From assembly GCA_050309775.1 (NCBI GenBank), contig JBNRMV010000005.1, forward strand, positions 1 through 64,000: a stretch of DNA of 64,000 nt, given 5' to 3'. The stretch's first letter is position 1, and each line of letters begins with the position of its first letter. Below the pieces are notes generated by a model. The model saw only the letters and a list, made by a program, of their open reading frames with translations. It searched no databases and had not been told where the DNA came from. This DNA is from DTU072 sp050309775 (GTDB lineage: Bacteria > Bacillota > Clostridia > Christensenellales > DTU072). The translations under genes were made by a program, and so were the position numbers. Below, one piece after another: positions 17,026 to 25,508 of this stretch.

Positions 17026-17220
17026 ATGTCAAGAGTATGCAGCGTTTGCGGCAAAGGCTCGATGAGCGGCAACAAAGTCAGCCACAGCAACAGAAAAACC
17101 AGAAGGACCTGGGGCGCCAACATTCACAAAACCAGTATTACCGACGCCAAAGGCGTAGTCACGAACGGCTACATCTGCACGCGTTGCTTGCGCACCCAAA
17201 AAAAGGAAGCCAGAGCATAA
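17026..17220 (+). CDS. rpmB: Large ribosomal subunit protein bL28, zinc-binding form
   Basis: A 64-residue ribosomal protein. Cysteine pairs C5/C8 and C51/C54 form the zinc ribbon of the C+ form of L28, so this paralogue needs zinc. The basic SNRKTRRTW core is typical. Monocistronic, with a near-consensus promoter, a strong AGGAGG site and a hairpin terminator. Confidence 0.97.
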   Translation: MSRVCSVCGKGSMSGNKVSHSNRKTRRTWGANIHKTSITDAKGVVTNGYICTRCLRTQKKEARA

Positions 17221-17258
17221 CTTTTTATGGTAAGCAATAAAAATAACTGTTAAACTGC

Positions 17259-17286
17259 AAAAAACCGTACAAATGTACGGTTTTTT
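17259..17286 (+). terminator. Rho-independent terminator of rpmB
   Basis: Stem AAAAAACCGTAC/GTACGGTTTTTT with loop AAAT and a terminal T-run. The A- and T-rich arms make it usable from both strands. Confidence 0.88.
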
Positions 17287-17381
17287 AGTTTTTGCGTATA
17301 AATGCCTCGACTTCCCTATCCTTGAAAAAATGCTGCTTGAAAACTTGTCAAGCGACACAAAATACCATCGCAGGTGCCAAT

Positions 17382-17412
17382 AAGGCTGTCAACTGACAGC
17401 CTTTATTTTTTA
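17382..17412 (+). terminator. Second hairpin with T-run facing the nifU end
   Basis: Perfect ten-base arms AAGGCTGTCA (17382-17391) and TGACAGCCTT (17394-17403) are followed on the plus strand by TATTTTTTATTTTTT. It faces away from rpmB, as a back-up terminator that shields nifU from read-through. On the minus strand, where nifU ends at 17410, no T-run follows, though the stem may still protect the mRNA 3' end. Confidence 0.6.
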
Positions 17413-17778
17413 TTTTTTCTTTGAGCGATAATCCTCTATTGCCGCGGCAATCGCCTCTTCGGCAAGCACGGAGCAATGGATTTTTTGCGGGGGCAGTCCT
17501 TCAAGTTTTTCGACGACATCGGCATTTTTTATTGCCAAAGCCTCTTCAATCGTCAGCCCCTTTATCATTTCGGTGGCCGTTGATGATGATGCAATGGCAG
17601 CGGCGCAGCCGAATGTCTTAAATTTTGCGTCAACGATGACATCGTTTTCTATCTTTAAGTAAACTTTCATTATGTCGCCGCAGCTGGCATTGCCAACGGT
17701 TCCCACGCCGTCTGCATCGGGGATTTCGCCTACATTTTTTGGGTTGGCAAAGGTTTCAAGCACCTTGTTGCTATACAT
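17410..17778 (-). CDS. nifU: Fe-S cluster assembly scaffold NifU/IscU-like
   Basis: A 122-residue NifU N-terminal/IscU-type scaffold on which [2Fe-2S] clusters are built from sulfur supplied by NifS. The three cluster cysteines (33, 58, 102) and the neighbouring Asp35 (ASCGDIMK) are present. The frame is open to 17802, but MYSNKV at 17778 has GGAG before it and fits the family start; it overlaps nifS by 8 bases. This is the house-keeping nifS-nifU pair found in Clostridia, with no sign of nitrogenase genes. Confidence 0.93.
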   Translation of the reverse strand: MYSNKVLETFANPKNVGEIPDADGVGTVGNASCGDIMKVYLKIENDVIVDAKFKTFGCAAAIASSSTATEMIKGLTIEEALAIKNADVVEKLEGLPPQKIHCSVLAEEAIAAAIEDYRSKKK

Positions 17779-18958
17779 ATTGTCCTTCTCCTTTTTCGAC
17801 ATTGAATAGCGGAGACCAGCTTCGCAGCGTATCCACCGTTTCTTTCAGGGTCTGTATCGTAAAATCTATTTCTTCTTTGGTTGTGTCCTTGCCAAGGCTG
17901 AAGCGTATTGAGCTGTGCGCCTGTTCTATCGGACAGCCGATTGCAAGCATAACATGCGAGGGTTCCAAAGAGCCTGACGAACAAGCCGAACCGCTGCTCA
18001 CGGCAATACCTTTCAAATCTAGCTGCATGAGTATGGATTCGCCCTCAATGAAATCAAAACTGAAATTTGCATTGCTGACAAGCCGCTTTTCTCTGCCGCC
18101 GTTCAAGTGGCAAAATTCCATCTTTTCTTCAACGCTCTTTATGAAATAATCCCGCAACTCTCTTATGCGCTCATTGGTGGCATCCATTTCCGCAACAGTC
18201 AACTCCAGCGCCTTTGCCATGCCGACTATGCCGGGGGTGTTTGTGGTGCCGGCTCTGGCGCTCTTTTCTTGATGTCCGCCGACGATAAGTTTTGAAATCC
18301 TGACGCCGTTGCGGATATAAAGCAGTCCAATGCCCTTGGGTCCATGGAACTTGTGCGCCGACAGCGACAGCATGTCAACATTCAGCGCATTTACATCAAT
18401 TTTTATGCTTGATGCCGCTTGTACGGCATCGGTATGGAACAATATGCCCTCTTCTTTGGCAAAAGCGCCTATCTCGGCTATCGGCTGAATGGAGCCAATC
18501 TCGTTGTTGGCAAACATAATCGAAATGAGTATGGTGTCATCTCTGACGGCTTGTTTCAGCTTTTCAACAGAAACCAGCCCGTCGCTGTCAACTTCCAGAT
18601 ATGTCACCTCAAAGCCCTGTTTCTCCAGTTCCTTGCAGGTCTCAATCATAGCCGGGTGCTCAATAGCTGTGGTTATGATATGCTTTCCCTGGCGCTGAAG
18701 CGCATTTGCCGCGCCCTTAATCGCCCAGTTGTCGCTTTCGGTGCCGCCCGATGTGAAATAAATCTCATTGGACTTTGCTCCCAAAAGCGTAGCTATCGCC
18801 GCTCTTGCTTCATCGACGGCTTTTATTGCCTGCCTGCCGAAAAAATGCAGCGATGAGGCGTTGCCGTATATATCTGTCAAGTACGGCATCATGGCGTCCA
18901 GCACTCTGCTGTCAAGTTTGGTTGTAGCGGCATTGTCTAAATATACTTTCATTTTCAC
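17771..18958 (-). CDS. nifS: Cysteine desulfurase (NifS/IscS-like)
   Basis: A 395-residue PLP enzyme that takes sulfur from cysteine as a protein persulfide. The fold starts MKMKVYLDNAATTKLD; the PLP lysine is in LSAHKFHGPKG, and the catalytic Cys is in SSGSACSSGS on an IscS/NifS-type mobile loop. It overlaps glyA by 4 bases and nifU by 8. Confidence 0.95.
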   Translation of the reverse strand: MKMKVYLDNAATTKLDSRVLDAMMPYLTDIYGNASSLHFFGRQAIKAVDEARAAIATLLGAKSNEIYFTSGGTESDNWAIKGAANALQRQGKHIITTAIEHPAMIETCKELEKQGFEVTYLEVDSDGLVSVEKLKQAVRDDTILISIMFANNEIGSIQPIAEIGAFAKEEGILFHTDAVQAASSIKIDVNALNVDMLSLSAHKFHGPKGIGLLYIRNGVRISKLIVGGHQEKSARAGTTNTPGIVGMAKALELTVAEMDATNERIRELRDYFIKSVEEKMEFCHLNGGREKRLVSNANFSFDFIEGESILMQLDLKGIAVSSGSACSSGSLEPSHVMLAIGCPIEQAHSSIRFSLGKDTTKEEIDFTIQTLKETVDTLRSWSPLFNVEKGEGQYV

Positions 18959-20205
18959 AAATCGAACTTTCCTTTGTATAGGGGGAATTTTTCCGTAAGT
19001 TGTTTTATTTGCGCGCGTACATTTTCTTTTACGCTTTCTTTATATTTTATGGTGTCGGCTATGCATTTTGCGATAACAACCATTTCGGGTTCTTTCATGC
19101 CTCTTGTGGTAACGCTGGGGGTACCTACGCGCAGTCCGTTGGGGTCGAACGGGTTGGCATTGTCAAAAGGAATGGAATTCTTGTTGGTGGTGATATTTAC
19201 ATCGTCCAGCAACACTTCAAGTTCCTTGCCTGTGCAGCTTGTTCCGCGCAAATCCAAAAGCATCAGATGGTTGTCGGTGCCGTTTGAGAACAGCTTTATG
19301 CCTTCAGCCATAAGAGTATCCGCCATTGTTTTTGCGTTTTTGACAATTTGCTTTTGGTATTCTTTGAACTCCTCGCTCAAAGCCTCTTTGAAAGCAATGG
19401 CCTTTGCCGCAATAATATGCATCAGCGGTCCGCCCTGCGTCCCGGGAAAAACTGCTTTGTTTATGGCTTTTGCAAATTCTTCCTTGCAGATTATCATTCC
19501 GCCTCTCGGCCCTCTAAGGGTCTTATGCGTTGTTGTCGTGACAACATCAGCATAAGGAACGGGGTTTTGGTGCAGCCCTGCCGCAACCAGTCCGGCAATA
19601 TGCGCCATATCCACCATTAAGTACGCTCCGACTTCGTCGGCTATTTCTCTGAACTTCTTGAAATCGATAGCTCTGGGGTATGCGCTGGCACCTCCCACAA
19701 TGAGTTTTGGCCGGCATTCAAGCGCAATGCGCCTTACTTCGTCATAATCGATGAATCCGTCCTCGGCCACACCGTAAGAAACAGCATTGAAATAATTTCC
19801 GCTCATGCTGACCTTGCTGCCGTGTGTGAGGTGTCCGCCATGGTTCAAATCCATGCCCAACAGCGTGTCGCCGGGTTTCAACAGCGCATAATATACTTGC
19901 ATATTGGCGCTGCTGCCGCAATGGGGCTGAACATTGACATGCTCGCCGCCAAAAAGTTGTTTTGCTCTCTCTATCGCCAAATTCTCTGCCAAATCAACAA
20001 ATTGGCAGCCGCCGTAATATCTTTTACCGGGATATCCCTCGGCATATTTGTTCGTCAGGTGTGAGCCTGCCACCGTCATGACTTCGGGTGAAACAAAGTT
20101 TTCGCTGGCAATGAGCTCTATGTTGTTCTCTTGTCTGTTCAGCTCTTTTATCAGCGCATCGTAAATCTCAGGGTCTTGCTGCTTAATGGGTCGAAAATCT
20201 ATCAT
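18955..20205 (-). CDS. glyA: Serine hydroxymethyltransferase
   Basis: A 416-residue PLP enzyme that interconverts serine and glycine with tetrahydrofolate, the main one-carbon source. The PLP lysine lies in TTTHKTLRGPRGG; the N-terminal IELIASENFVS and the AEGYPGKRYYGG motif are intact. It is first in glyA-nifS-nifU; the overlap couples serine/glycine metabolism to sulfur transfer in one transcript. Confidence 0.98.
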   Translation of the reverse strand: MIDFRPIKQQDPEIYDALIKELNRQENNIELIASENFVSPEVMTVAGSHLTNKYAEGYPGKRYYGGCQFVDLAENLAIERAKQLFGGEHVNVQPHCGSSANMQVYYALLKPGDTLLGMDLNHGGHLTHGSKVSMSGNYFNAVSYGVAEDGFIDYDEVRRIALECRPKLIVGGASAYPRAIDFKKFREIADEVGAYLMVDMAHIAGLVAAGLHQNPVPYADVVTTTTHKTLRGPRGGMIICKEEFAKAINKAVFPGTQGGPLMHIIAAKAIAFKEALSEEFKEYQKQIVKNAKTMADTLMAEGIKLFSNGTDNHLMLLDLRGTSCTGKELEVLLDDVNITTNKNSIPFDNANPFDPNGLRVGTPSVTTRGMKEPEMVVIAKCIADTIKYKESVKENVRAQIKQLTEKFPLYKGKFDL

Positions 20206-20235
20206 AATTACCTCTTAAATCTTAGTATACCTTCT

Positions 20236-20263
20236 ATTATAGCCATCACAAAAAAAATATCAA
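20236..20263 (-). promoter_or_regulatory. Promoter of glyA-nifS-nifU
   Basis: On the minus strand: -35 TTGATA (20258-20263), 16-base spacer rich in T, -10 TATAAT (20236-20241). A ribosome site AAGAGGTAA precedes the glyA ATG. Confidence 0.7.
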
Positions 20264-20270
20264 CGAAACA

Positions 20271-20294
20271 GGCATGCTTTTCTTCTTGCATACC
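20271..20294 (-). terminator. Possible terminator of trxA
   Basis: GGTATGC/GCATGCC (one G-U pair) encloses a ten-base loop about 45 bases after trxA; only TGTTTCGTT follows. Weak. Confidence 0.35.
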
Positions 20295-20340
20295 GATTTT
20301 TTTACCATTTAAGCAGATAGACCAAGAGAATTATGTTTTG

Positions 20341-20661
20341 TTACAGGTATTTCTTTATCATAGAAGATATTACATTCTGCTGTCTGAATCCCGACACCTT
20401 CTCCATTTGTTGACCGTTTTTGAATATTATCAGCGTAGGAATGGACATAATGCCGAACTGTCTGGCAAGCGATTCCTGCTCGTCAACATTTATTTTGCCA
20501 ACCTTTGCCTTACCGGCAAACTCGGCTCCTACGGCGTCAAGCACCGGCGCAAGCATCTTGCACGGTCCGCACCAGTCAGCCCAAAAATCCACCAGCGTAA
20601 CTCCGTTTGCAATAGTTGACGCAAAGTTTTCCGTAGTAATTTTCAATACATTTTCTGCCAT
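20341..20661 (-). CDS. trxA: Thioredoxin
   Basis: A 106-residue cytoplasmic thioredoxin with active-site WCGPCK (C31, C34) and the cis-proline loop MSIPT. It is last in the comM-to-trxA gene series, 1 base after the rseC-like gene. No thioredoxin reductase is in the window. Confidence 0.97.
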   Translation of the reverse strand: MAENVLKITTENFASTIANGVTLVDFWADWCGPCKMLAPVLDAVGAEFAGKAKVGKINVDEQESLARQFGIMSIPTLIIFKNGQQMEKVSGFRQQNVISSMIKKYL

Positions 20662-20662
20662 T

Positions 20663-21073
20663 TTATTCGTCCTCCTGTATTATTTCCACCATTTTTGGCG
20701 TATAATTCTTTTTATTTTTCAACCATTTGTCCAGAAAAGCCATAGCTATAAAACTAACGGCAAGCACTGCCATTGATATGCCAAAACTAAGCATTTCATC
20801 CAGTTTTCTTGTAAAAAACAGCGCAGCCGCCACCAGCAATATTGGCACACCGTAGACAATAAACGATGCCGTAAGCACAACTTGATTGCCCATGCTGACG
20901 CTGACTTTGTCGCCGACCTTGGCTGACAGCGTGTTTTTTATGACAATACGCACATACATTTCGTTGCGCGGTTTGAAACACATGTGACAATTTTCGCAGG
21001 CGGTTTTTCTGGGGAATTGTATCGTCGCCCTATTTCTTGCGTCCACCTTGCTGACAGTGCCGACCTCTATCAT
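20663..21073 (-). CDS. RseC/SoxR-reducing family membrane protein
   Basis: 136 residues with two membrane helices (about 68-88 and 95-113). An N-terminal cytoplasmic domain holds a cysteine cluster CENCHMC near residue 25. The family includes RseC, linked to Rnf/Rsx electron transfer and to reduction of SoxR. It overlaps hisS by 4 bases and lies 1 base before trxA, so a thiol or Fe-S redox role at the membrane is plausible; the exact substrate is not clear. Confidence 0.75.
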   Translation of the reverse strand: MIEVGTVSKVDARNRATIQFPRKTACENCHMCFKPRNEMYVRIVIKNTLSAKVGDKVSVSMGNQVVLTASFIVYGVPILLVAAALFFTRKLDEMLSFGISMAVLAVSFIAMAFLDKWLKNKKNYTPKMVEIIQEDE

Positions 21074-22335
21074 TTTTTTGCTTTCTCCGCTAAAATCTCC
21101 GCCAGGCGCGCAAGCTCTATTTCCTTGCTGCCGTCCTTGTCAAACATATCTTTCAATACGGCTCTGCCCTCTTTTGTTTCGTTCTCTCCCAATACTATCA
21201 AGAACGGATAGCCTATCTTGTCGGCATATTTCATCTGCGCCTTCAGACTTCTGTCCATATAATCCGTGTCGGCGCTTATGCCGCTCTTGCGCAGATTATG
21301 TACGATGCGAAAAGCCTCTGCATACTGCTCGGCTCCTATCGGGGCAATGTACACAAGGGGTATGTCGTCCTTTCCAAAGGACAATCCGCAGTTTTCCATG
21401 ACCATTATCAGCCTTTCGATGCCCATACCAAACCCTATTGCCGGAGTGCTTTTGCCGCCAACCTCTTCCACAAGGTTGTTGTATCTGCCGCCGCCGCAAA
21501 CCGTACCTTGCGCCCCGATGTTGTTTGAAATGAACTCAAACACCGTGCCTGTATAATAGTCCAGTCCGCGCACAATGTACGGATTTATGCTATATTCTAT
21601 TCCCAAATATGTCAGCAGCTTTTTTACTTCTTCATGCTGATTTTTGCAGTCATCACATAAATAATCCAACATAACGGGAGCATTTTGGTTGAGCTGCGTA
21701 CATTTCGGCTCTTTGCAATCCAACACACGCAAGGGGTTTTTTTCCATTCTTTCCACGCATGTGGGACAATATGCCTTGTCGTTTTCTGAAAAATACTTCC
21801 GCAATACCGCATTGTATTCCGCACGGCATTTTGGGCAGCCTATGCTGTTTATGTTGAGCCTAAGATTGCTTATGCACAATTTGTCAAAAAGCGCAGCGGC
21901 TATCGTCATGACCTCGACATCGACCAAAGGCGAATTGCTGCCATAGTATTCGACGCCAAATTGATGGTGCTCTCGCAGTCTGCCCGACTGCGGTCTTTCG
22001 TAGCGGAAAACAGGCGTCAGATAAAACATCTTTATCGGCTGGGGAAAATTGCCCAAACCGTTTTCGATAAAACTCCTTGCCACTCCGGCTGTGCCTTCGG
22101 GCTTCAGCGTAATGCTCCTGCCGCCCTTGTCAAGGAATGTATACATTTCTTTGTTGACAATGTCCGTCGTGTCGCCTACTCCCCGTACAAAAAGTTCCGT
22201 CGCCTCGAAAGTCGGAGTGCGGATTTCTTTTATGCCAAAGTCTTTGGCGATACCTCTAATCTTTTCTTCAATATATCGCCATTTATAACTTTCAAAAGGC
22301 AGAACATCTTTCGTGCCTTTCTGAATTTGTATCAT
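21070..22335 (-). CDS. hisS: Histidyl-tRNA synthetase
   Basis: A 421-residue class II synthetase. Motif 2 and the histidine loops (LKPEGTAGVAR, FRYERPQSGR, GLDYYTGTVFE, GGGRYNNL) are intact, unlike in HisZ. The middle insertion holds four cysteine pairs (CPKC, CPTC, CKEPKC, CDDC), a zinc-ribbon-like insert seen in clostridial HisRS. It lies between hslU and the rseC-like gene. Confidence 0.97.
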   Translation of the reverse strand: MIQIQKGTKDVLPFESYKWRYIEEKIRGIAKDFGIKEIRTPTFEATELFVRGVGDTTDIVNKEMYTFLDKGGRSITLKPEGTAGVARSFIENGLGNFPQPIKMFYLTPVFRYERPQSGRLREHHQFGVEYYGSNSPLVDVEVMTIAAALFDKLCISNLRLNINSIGCPKCRAEYNAVLRKYFSENDKAYCPTCVERMEKNPLRVLDCKEPKCTQLNQNAPVMLDYLCDDCKNQHEEVKKLLTYLGIEYSINPYIVRGLDYYTGTVFEFISNNIGAQGTVCGGGRYNNLVEEVGGKSTPAIGFGMGIERLIMVMENCGLSFGKDDIPLVYIAPIGAEQYAEAFRIVHNLRKSGISADTDYMDRSLKAQMKYADKIGYPFLIVLGENETKEGRAVLKDMFDKDGSKEIELARLAEILAEKAKK

Positions 22336-22348
22336 CTGCCACCTTTTC

Positions 22349-23665
22349 TTATAATATATATTTTTTCAAATTCATAGTGCGCAGCGCCTTCTCCAGCTTT
22401 GTCTGCACATATTCTTTGTCAACGACAAGTTCAACTTCCTTTGTGCCGTCAGCTTCAAAGGAGGCTTCTTCAAGCAGCATCTCCATGACGCTATGCAATC
22501 TTCTGGCGCCGATGTTCTCGTTGTTTTCGTTCTCCATGAAAGCAATCTTTGCCATCTCCCGTATGGCTTCTTCGGTAAACTTCAGATTTACGGAATCAAC
22601 GCCCAAGAGTTCGGAATACTGCATAATAATTGCATTGTCAGGTTCTTTCAATATCTTGAAAAAGTCATCTTCGCTGAGGCTGTTCAAGGATACCGTAACG
22701 GGGAATCTGCCTTGCAGTTCGGGAATCAAGTCGTTTACTTTGGCGGTATGGAAGGCGCCTGCGGCAATAAAGAGAATGAAATCAGTCTTTATGTTGCCGT
22801 ACTTTGTAGATATGGTGCTGCCCTCGACTATCGGCAAAATATCTCTCTGCACGCCCTCTCTGGATACATCGGGACCGTGGGATTTGCCTCTGGAAGCAAT
22901 CTTGTCTATTTCGTCAATAAAAATGATGCCGTCCTGCTCCGCTCTGCGCAAAGCCTCGGTCTGGATACTGTCTTTATCTATGAGTTTGTTCGATTCTTCG
23001 GCTATAAATATCTTCAGCGCCTCCGCTACATTTATTTTGCGCTTTTTTCTGCGCTTGGGCAATAGGCTGCCAAAAATGTCGCCAATGTTGTTGTCGGGCG
23101 CTCCGCCGCCGCTTATAGGTCCGATTTGCAATGTTTTTGGCGCTTCCTCAACCTCAATTTCTACGGGTATCTTGTCCAAATTGCCCTTTCGCAAGTCCTC
23201 AAGCAATTGCGCCTTTACGACCTCGTCCGGGGTTTCGGGATTGGCTTTTTTTCTGATAGGATAAAGCGCCCCTACTATTTTGTTCTCGGCGGCTTCTCTG
23301 GCTTTCGGTTCGACTTCCTCGAATTTTTCTTCCCGGACAAGCCTAATTGCCACTTCTACCAAATCTCTTATCATAGACTCAACATCTCTGCCGACATAAC
23401 CCACTTCAGTAAACTTTGTCGCCTCTACTTTAATAAAGGGCGCCTTGACCAGCTTTGCCAGTCTGCGCGCAATTTCGGTTTTACCTACGCCCGTCGGACC
23501 TTTCATAATGATATTCTTCGGGGTTATTTCTTCGCTGACCTGCGCCGGCAGGCGGCTTCTGCGATAACGGTTGCGCAAAGCCACCGCCACAGCTTTTTTG
23601 GCTTCGTCCTGTCCTATTATATATCTGTCAAGTTCTGTTACTATTTGTTTCGGTGTAAGCTCCAT
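22349..23665 (-). CDS. hslU: ATP-dependent protease ATPase subunit HslU
   Basis: A 438-residue AAA+ unfoldase that feeds substrates to HslV. Walker A GPTGVGKTE, the GYVGRD pore loop, Walker B IIFIDEIDKI and the sensor region NIGARRLHSVMEMLLEE are present; the I-domain is moderately short. It lies 9 bases after hslV. In B. subtilis codY follows here; in this genome hisS does. Confidence 0.97.
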   Translation of the reverse strand: MELTPKQIVTELDRYIIGQDEAKKAVAVALRNRYRRSRLPAQVSEEITPKNIIMKGPTGVGKTEIARRLAKLVKAPFIKVEATKFTEVGYVGRDVESMIRDLVEVAIRLVREEKFEEVEPKAREAAENKIVGALYPIRKKANPETPDEVVKAQLLEDLRKGNLDKIPVEIEVEEAPKTLQIGPISGGGAPDNNIGDIFGSLLPKRRKKRKINVAEALKIFIAEESNKLIDKDSIQTEALRRAEQDGIIFIDEIDKIASRGKSHGPDVSREGVQRDILPIVEGSTISTKYGNIKTDFILFIAAGAFHTAKVNDLIPELQGRFPVTVSLNSLSEDDFFKILKEPDNAIIMQYSELLGVDSVNLKFTEEAIREMAKIAFMENENNENIGARRLHSVMEMLLEEASFEADGTKEVELVVDKEYVQTKLEKALRTMNLKKYIL

Positions 23666-23674
23666 GTTCTCCTC

Positions 23675-24205
23675 CTATACAGTTTCTACCACAAAATTAT
23701 TGTTTGTGAATACGCAAAGTTCGGCGGCAATCTCCATGCTGCGCAAAGCTATTTCTTTAGCCGAAAGTTCGGTATTTGCAAGCAAGGCGCGCGCTGCCGA
23801 CAAAGCAAAGTTGCCTCCGCTGCCTATGGCGCAGGCGCCGCCCTCAGGGTCGATGACATTGCCGTCGCCGCTGACTATAAGCATGTTGTCCTTGTCCGCT
23901 ACTATAAGCAAGGCTTCAAGATTTCTGAAAGTTTCGCCCTTTCTCCATGTTTCGGCAAGCTCAACTGCGCTGCGCATAAGATTTCCTGAATACTTTTGAA
24001 GCATTTCTTCAAATCTTTCCGACAGGCTGAAAGCGTCGCTTACAGAACCTGCAAAACCCACTACGACCTTGTTATCGTAGATGCGGTTTACTTTTTTTGC
24101 ATTGCCTTTCAAGATTGTGTTTTGACCCATGGTGACTTGTCCGTCACCGGCTATTGCTGTCACGCCGTCTCTTTTTACGGCGCATATTGTAGTTCCTTTT
24201 AGCAT
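23675..24205 (-). CDS. hslV: ATP-dependent protease peptidase subunit HslV
   Basis: 176 residues of proteasome beta fold. The N-terminus is MLKGTTICAV: a four-residue leader that should be removed to free the catalytic Thr, as in several non-enteric HslV proteins. GDGQVTMGQ and GSGGNFALSAARALL are family motifs. It lies 4 bases after trmFO. Confidence 0.97.
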   Translation of the reverse strand: MLKGTTICAVKRDGVTAIAGDGQVTMGQNTILKGNAKKVNRIYDNKVVVGFAGSVSDAFSLSERFEEMLQKYSGNLMRSAVELAETWRKGETFRNLEALLIVADKDNMLIVSGDGNVIDPEGGACAIGSGGNFALSAARALLANTELSAKEIALRSMEIAAELCVFTNNNFVVETV

Positions 24206-24209
24206 TTTT

Positions 24210-25508
24210 TCACCTCTCTATCTGTGATATATATTCTTTTATGTTTTGTTTGGCTCTTTGACTCAAGGCTGTTTTTCTTTGTGCCTTATCCTTTATTTTT
24301 TCTTCAAGCGGCGGCATCAGGGGGTATCCCACATGCATGGGCTGAAAGTCTTTTTGCGGTGTGCTGATATATTTCATCAGGCTGCCGCATGCCGTCATAT
24401 CATTGGGGACGGCGCTCTCAAGCCCGTCCAGTTTTCGCGAAAGATTTATTGCCGCCATCAGTCCGCTCATGCAGCTTTCAAGATATCCTTCGACTCCGCT
24501 TATTTGTCCGGCAAAGAAAATGCTGTCGTTGGTTTTCAAAGAAAAGTCTATGTTGAGTGACTCCGGCGCATTTATGAAAGTGTTGCGGTGCATAACTCCA
24601 TACCTGACAAATTCTGCATTCTTAAGCGCAGGTACAAGCCCGAACACCCTCTTTTGTTCGCCAAACTTCAGATTTGTTTGGCAGCCCACAAGGTTGTACA
24701 ACTGATTATAATTATCTTCCTTGCGGAGTTGCAGGACGGCATACGGTCTTGTGCCGTCGGGATTTCGCAGTCCTACCGGTCTGAACGGTCCGAAACGCAG
24801 GCTTTCGGCGCCTTTTTGCGCCATTATTTCCAGCGGCATACATGCGTTAAAGATGTCGCCTTTCTCAAAGCTGTGCGGTATGACTCTTTCGGCATTGACA
24901 AGCTGTTCTACAAAATTGTAATACTCGTCTTTGTTCAGCGGACAATTCAAATAATCCTCGCCGCCCTTGCCGTATCTGCCTTGAAAAAATGCCTTTGTCA
25001 TATCAACGCTTTCAAAAGTAATTATCGGCGCTACGGCGTCATAAAAGAAAAGTCTGCTGCCGCCCAGCAATTTGTCTATCTTATTTACAAGATTGTCTGA
25101 AGTCAGCGGTCCCGATGCCACGATGGTGAAGTCGTCAATCTCCACACACTCCTCGCGGACAAGCGTAAAGTTTTCAAAGTTCAACAGCGTTTTTTCTACT
25201 TCTTGAGAAAACGCCTCTCTGTCCACTGCCAACGCTCCGCCTGCCGGTACTGCGTTGTTGTGAGCGGCTTTTAGTATCAGTGAATCCAGCATCGCAAGCT
25301 CAGCTTTCAGCAAGCCTTGCGCAGTGTTTTCGTCAACGCTCTTAAGACTGTTTGAGCAGACCAATTCAGCAAGCATCGCCGTCTTGTGAATGGGGGTCTG
25401 CTTGATAGGACGCATCTCATAAAGCGTTACGGCGCGTCCCCGTTTCAGCAGCTGGTAAGCCGCTTCGCAGCCCGCCAGTCCGCCTCCGATTATTTTAGTT
25501 CTCGTCAT
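24210..25508 (-). CDS. trmFO: Methylenetetrahydrofolate-tRNA-(uracil-5-)-methyltransferase TrmFO
   Basis: A 432-residue FAD- and folate-dependent enzyme that makes m5U54 in the tRNA T-loop. The N-terminal FAD site IIGGGLAGCEAA and the region LVCSNSLKS are diagnostic, as is YGVMHRNTF downstream. It overlaps topA by 14 bases, in the conserved topA-trmFO-hslV order. Confidence 0.97.
   Translation of the reverse strand: MTRTKIIGGGLAGCEAAYQLLKRGRAVTLYEMRPIKQTPIHKTAMLAELVCSNSLKSVDENTAQGLLKAELAMLDSLILKAAHNNAVPAGGALAVDREAFSQEVEKTLLNFENFTLVREECVEIDDFTIVASGPLTSDNLVNKIDKLLGGSRLFFYDAVAPIITFESVDMTKAFFQGRYGKGGEDYLNCPLNKDEYYNFVEQLVNAERVIPHSFEKGDIFNACMPLEIMAQKGAESLRFGPFRPVGLRNPDGTRPYAVLQLRKEDNYNQLYNLVGCQTNLKFGEQKRVFGLVPALKNAEFVRYGVMHRNTFINAPESLNIDFSLKTNDSIFFAGQISGVEGYLESCMSGLMAAINLSRKLDGLESAVPNDMTACGSLMKYISTPQKDFQPMHVGYPLMPPLEEKIKDKAQRKTALSQRAKQNIKEYISQIER

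Noticed and set aside
17382..17403. Hairpin as the terminator of glyA-nifS-nifU
   Set aside because: The T-run is on the plus-strand side; on the minus strand no T-run follows the stem, so it fits rpmB read-through better.
22377..23264. Long plus-strand open frames antisense to hslU (and a similar one at 15299-16177 antisense to fakA)
   Set aside because: They mirror the codon pattern of well-defined genes on the other strand and have no recognisable protein features or start signals.
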